NCBI GenBank assembly: GCA_021201755.1
Contig: JAJQEI010000024.1
Coordinates: 1 to 64,000 of the forward strand
Length of the DNA stretch: 64,000 bases
From: Ruminococcus sp.
Lineage (GTDB): Bacteria; Bacillota; Clostridia; Oscillospirales; Ruminococcaceae
Direction of reading: 5' to 3'
The position numbers and the translations under genes are program-made. The notes under the pieces were generated by a model. That model was not told where the DNA came from, did not search any database, and saw only the letters and a program-made list of their open reading frames with translations. Of this stretch, positions 60,778 through 64,000 are shown one piece after another (the stretch's first letter is position 1; each line of letters opens with the position of its first letter).

Positions 60778-61185
60778 TTAGTCGATATATTTTGCAACAG
60801 AGGATGGTAATTCGGACACATCTGCTGATACTGTGAAAGTGATCAAGATTTCCTCACCAGTCAACTTATCGAGTTTTTCCAGCATTCTGCCCAGAGCCTC
60901 GAAATCTGCACCAGCAATTTTCAGAATACCATCCACATAGACTTCCTTAATATCATAATTTCCTGCCAATATACCTGCTACAAAGCCATAAAAAGCGTCA
61001 AAATTGTCGATGAAAAACTGATCCGCATCGCACCATCTTACCCGATAGCTAATCGAACGACGCAGTGTCTCGCCTTTCTCAATGCAAACCAAACAGCCAT
61101 TTGTATCCTTGACTGCGCTATTGATCTTGTCAATAATAACCTTGGTCTTACCACTGCCTTTTTTTCCAATAATTAAATTTAACAT
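60778..61185 (-). CDS. conserved hypothetical P-loop protein
   Basis: MLNLIIGKKGSGKTKVIIDKI Walker A; 135 aa. Confidence 0.6.
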   Translation of the reverse strand: MLNLIIGKKGSGKTKVIIDKINSAVKDTNGCLVCIEKGETLRRSISYRVRWCDADQFFIDNFDAFYGFVAGILAGNYDIKEVYVDGILKIAGADFEALGRMLEKLDKLTGEEILITFTVSADVSELPSSVAKYID

Positions 61186-61242
61186 AGTGAAACTCCTTTG
61201 TTGCCAAAATTTTGGCGTTATTTTTATTACAGCAATATTGCC

Positions 61243-62580
61243 CTACTTTGCAAGCTTTGCTTCTAACGCTGCTTTCTGATCCTCATAGCCCGGTTTTCCA
61301 AGCAATGCAAACATATTCTTCTTATAGCTCTCTACACCCGGCTGATTGAACGGATTGACACCCAGCAGATAGCCGGAAACGGCACAAGCCTTTTCAAAGA
61401 AATAAATCAGATATCCCAAGCTCTTTTCAGAAACATCTTCCACTTCCAAAATCATATTTGGTACGCCACCGTCAGTGTGCGCTAACACAACACCCTCCAG
61501 TGCTTTCCGATTTACAACAGACATATTCTGTCCGGTTAAGAAGTTCAAGCCATCCAAGTTTTCTGCATCCGGTTCTAAATAGAAATCCTGCTTCGGTTTT
61601 TGAATATCCACAACTGTTTCAAAGAGAATCCGACTGCCTTCTTGTATGTACTGTCCCATAGAATGCAAATCAGTGGAAAATACACCGGACGATGGGAAAA
61701 TGCCTTTATTATCCTTGCCTTCGCTTTCGCCGAACAGCTGTTTGTACCATTCTGCCATTGTGACAAAACTCGGATCATAAGAAACCAGCATTTCCACTGT
61801 TTTACCCTTGCGATACAAAATGTTACGCAATGCAGCATACCGATAGCAATCATTATGGTCAAAATCGGCAGTGAAGTCCTCTTGCGCCTGTTTCGCTCCG
61901 TCCATCAGTGCCTGAATATCACAGCCGGCAACTGCAATCGGCAATAAACCAACCACCGTCAATACAGAATAACGTCCGCCTACATCATCCGGTACGACAA
62001 ACGTCTCATAGCCTTCCGTATCGGAGAGTTCTTTTAATGTACCTTTTTCCTTATCAGTAGTTGCAAAGATATGATCCTTTGCACCCTCTTTCCCATATTT
62101 GTCTTCAACCAGCTTTTTAAACACCCGAAATGCCAATGCTGGCTCCGTTGTCGTTCCAGACTTGGAAATAACATTAACAGAGAAGTCTCTTCCCTCACAG
62201 ATGGAGATGACTTCATTCAAATAAGTTGGGTTGATATTATTTCCCACATAATAAATATCTGGGGTATCTTTTTTCAAGCTATTGTAGAACGGGGATTTTA
62301 AAAATTCAATTGCAGCACATGCGCCCAAATACGAGCCGCCGATTCCAATGACAATTAAAACATCTGAATTTTGTTGAATTTTTTTGGCAGCTGCTTGGAT
62401 TCGCTCAAATTCTTCCTTGCCATAATCTGTGGGCAATGTTAGCCAACCTAAAAAATCAGAACCCAATCCAGATTTTTCGTGCAGCTTTTTTGCAGAAGCT
62501 TCCACCTGATGGCGAATTCCTTCCAGCTCATCTTTTCCCACAAAGCCTTCCAAATATTTTGTATTTAATTTTACAGACAT
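61243..62580 (-). CDS. pgi: glucose-6-phosphate isomerase
   Basis: [56 protein letters not shown]. Confidence 0.96.
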   Translation of the reverse strand: MSVKLNTKYLEGFVGKDELEGIRHQVEASAKKLHEKSGLGSDFLGWLTLPTDYGKEEFERIQAAAKKIQQNSDVLIVIGIGGSYLGACAAIEFLKSPFYNSLKKDTPDIYYVGNNINPTYLNEVISICEGRDFSVNVISKSGTTTEPALAFRVFKKLVEDKYGKEGAKDHIFATTDKEKGTLKELSDTEGYETFVVPDDVGGRYSVLTVVGLLPIAVAGCDIQALMDGAKQAQEDFTADFDHNDCYRYAALRNILYRKGKTVEMLVSYDPSFVTMAEWYKQLFGESEGKDNKGIFPSSGVFSTDLHSMGQYIQEGSRILFETVVDIQKPKQDFYLEPDAENLDGLNFLTGQNMSVVNRKALEGVVLAHTDGGVPNMILEVEDVSEKSLGYLIYFFEKACAVSGYLLGVNPFNQPGVESYKKNMFALLGKPGYEDQKAALEAKLAK

Positions 62581-62794
62581 TAATACACAACCTCCGTTTT
62601 CCGAAACTGTCTGCATGATTGCCATAACGTTTCACATCGTCACAATCACGCAGCACATTGTTTTACGCTGACAACTCCATGCACCTTGATTCTTTCCTAA
62701 TTCCAGCATAGTTTCGCCTTTTATATCATACAATATTCTAAAGAAAATTGCAAGAGGATTCCCAATTATTGTGCAATTTAAATAATTTTTCGAA

Positions 62795-63959
62795 TTACAA
62801 TTCGTGCATTTTTACAGCGATTTTGGAAAGCGCATCCCAAAAATTCCGCTTTCCCACATTTTCTGTCGCCAAAACAGCGGTTTCATAAAGCAAGGTGTCT
62901 CCTTGATAAAACGCCACAGTCCCGAGCTTTTGACCTTTTTTTATCGGTGCATCCATAAACTTAGGTAATACGAGAACTGTTTCTAAGTTATTGCAGTCCT
63001 TCGGAATTACAATTCCTTGTAGCTCTCCCGGTTCAATCAACACAGCATCTTCTACGCCCCCATGCACCGTCATAGGATAAAGAAATTCTGCGGAAAACGC
63101 CGGCTGTACTACCTTCCAGCCTGCAAACTCCTTTCGCAAAAGCGACTTTGCGAGAGCATAACGATCATCATCATTTGCGCAACCTATTACAACTGCGATG
63201 CAGGTCATACTATTACGCTTTGCTCCTGCCGCTAAGCTCCATCCATCCGTTTCCGTATGACACGCCTTAAAGCCAATACTTGTATCATCTGTACGTGTCA
63301 AGATATTTTCATTCACAAGTTCGGTTTCTTCTCTACGCAAAAAGTCTCGCCATGTTTGAAAATAAGGTGTCAATATTTCTTCTTTGGACAGGGGCACAGC
63401 AAAGCAGTCCTAAATCATATGCAGTTGTATACTGTCCATCTTCATTTGACCCATGCGGACTAGAAAAATAAGTATGACGCAGTCCTAAATCAAATGCACA
63501 AGCGTTCATATCCATAACAAAATCGCTGATGCTGCCACTAATTGCCACGGCTAAAACTACAGCTGCATCTCCCGCATTTCCGATAATTAAACCTTTTAGC
63601 AAATCCGAAACAGTCATTTGCTCCCCCACCACAAGCTAAATCACCGCACCCGACACATCGTCCACTTCATTTCCAGCAGTCAGAATAGTGTCTAGTGACC
63701 ATGCATCACACTCCAGCTGTTGTGCTACAAGATACGCCGTCATTAGTTTTGCCATCACACCACAGGAAACCATCTGCTGTGATTCGGATTCTGATAAGAT
63801 TGTTCCCGTTTCCGCTTCCATCAAAACGTACGCTGTCGATAAAATCGGCATTTCCTCTGCTGCATAGGCACAAAATAATGCGTGATGCTGTCCAATAATA
63901 CAGAATAATATTGTAAAAAACAAGCTTATGCTCCGTCGCATTCTCTGACATACTTTCAT
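62795..63959 (-). pseudogene. DacF-like D-Ala-D-Ala carboxypeptidase homologue with in-frame TAG (63636-63638), a 1-nt shift in a C-run (63391-63394) and degenerate active-site motifs
   Basis: Pieces 63636..63959, 63333..63632, 62795..63397 form one PBP5-type protein: ...GAVI*LVVGEQMTVSDLLKGLIIGNAGDAAVVLA...YDLGLLCCA(L/P)SKEEILTPYFQTWRDF...KACHTETDGWSLAAGAKRNSMTCIAVVIG. Confidence 0.8.
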
Positions 63960-64000
63960 TGTATCACACCGCTCTCAAAAAATTCTCTAGTATTTTATGC

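Overview
AT-rich Firmicutes chromosomal window, most like a Ruminococcus-type (Oscillospiraceae) fibre degrader; this placement is inferred from a dockerin-bearing GH10 xylanase and general gene style. Gene calls come from the supplied ORF track plus family motifs I recognise; no database search was run. Main content: (1) a compact minus-strand operon at 1647-7859 that looks like an uncharacterised type II PKS/FAS-like lipid pathway: flavodoxin-fold reductase, FabZ, FabG, a 781-aa fused ketosynthase/chain-length-factor-like protein (second domain has Gln at the Cys position), ACP, PlsC-like acyltransferase and patatin. (2) A plus-strand operon at 40419-46515 that encodes surface proteins with DUF4430/transcobalamin-like modules and a complete ECF transporter (T, fused A-A', S), a candidate corrinoid or other micronutrient capture system. 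(3) A poly(ribitol-phosphate) teichoic-acid type cluster (tarI/tarJ-like plus two CDP-glycerol/ribitol phosphotransferases). (4) GH95 and CBM35-GH26 carbohydrate-active genes directly downstream of rnpB. (5) Housekeeping genes: lepA, EF-G-like, der, rpmF, plsY, gpsA, pgi, hom, thrH, two tRNAs, RNase P RNA. (6) An unusual density of broken accessory genes, caused by in-frame stops or 1-nt homopolymer shifts: GH10 xylanase, C39-like peptidase, a lipoprotein, spoIIP, the gene after spoIIP, an ABC exporter, a small ORF after a rep-like gene, and a DacF-like gene. Long conserved housekeeping ORFs are intact. No CRISPR array, rRNA operon or transposase was seen.
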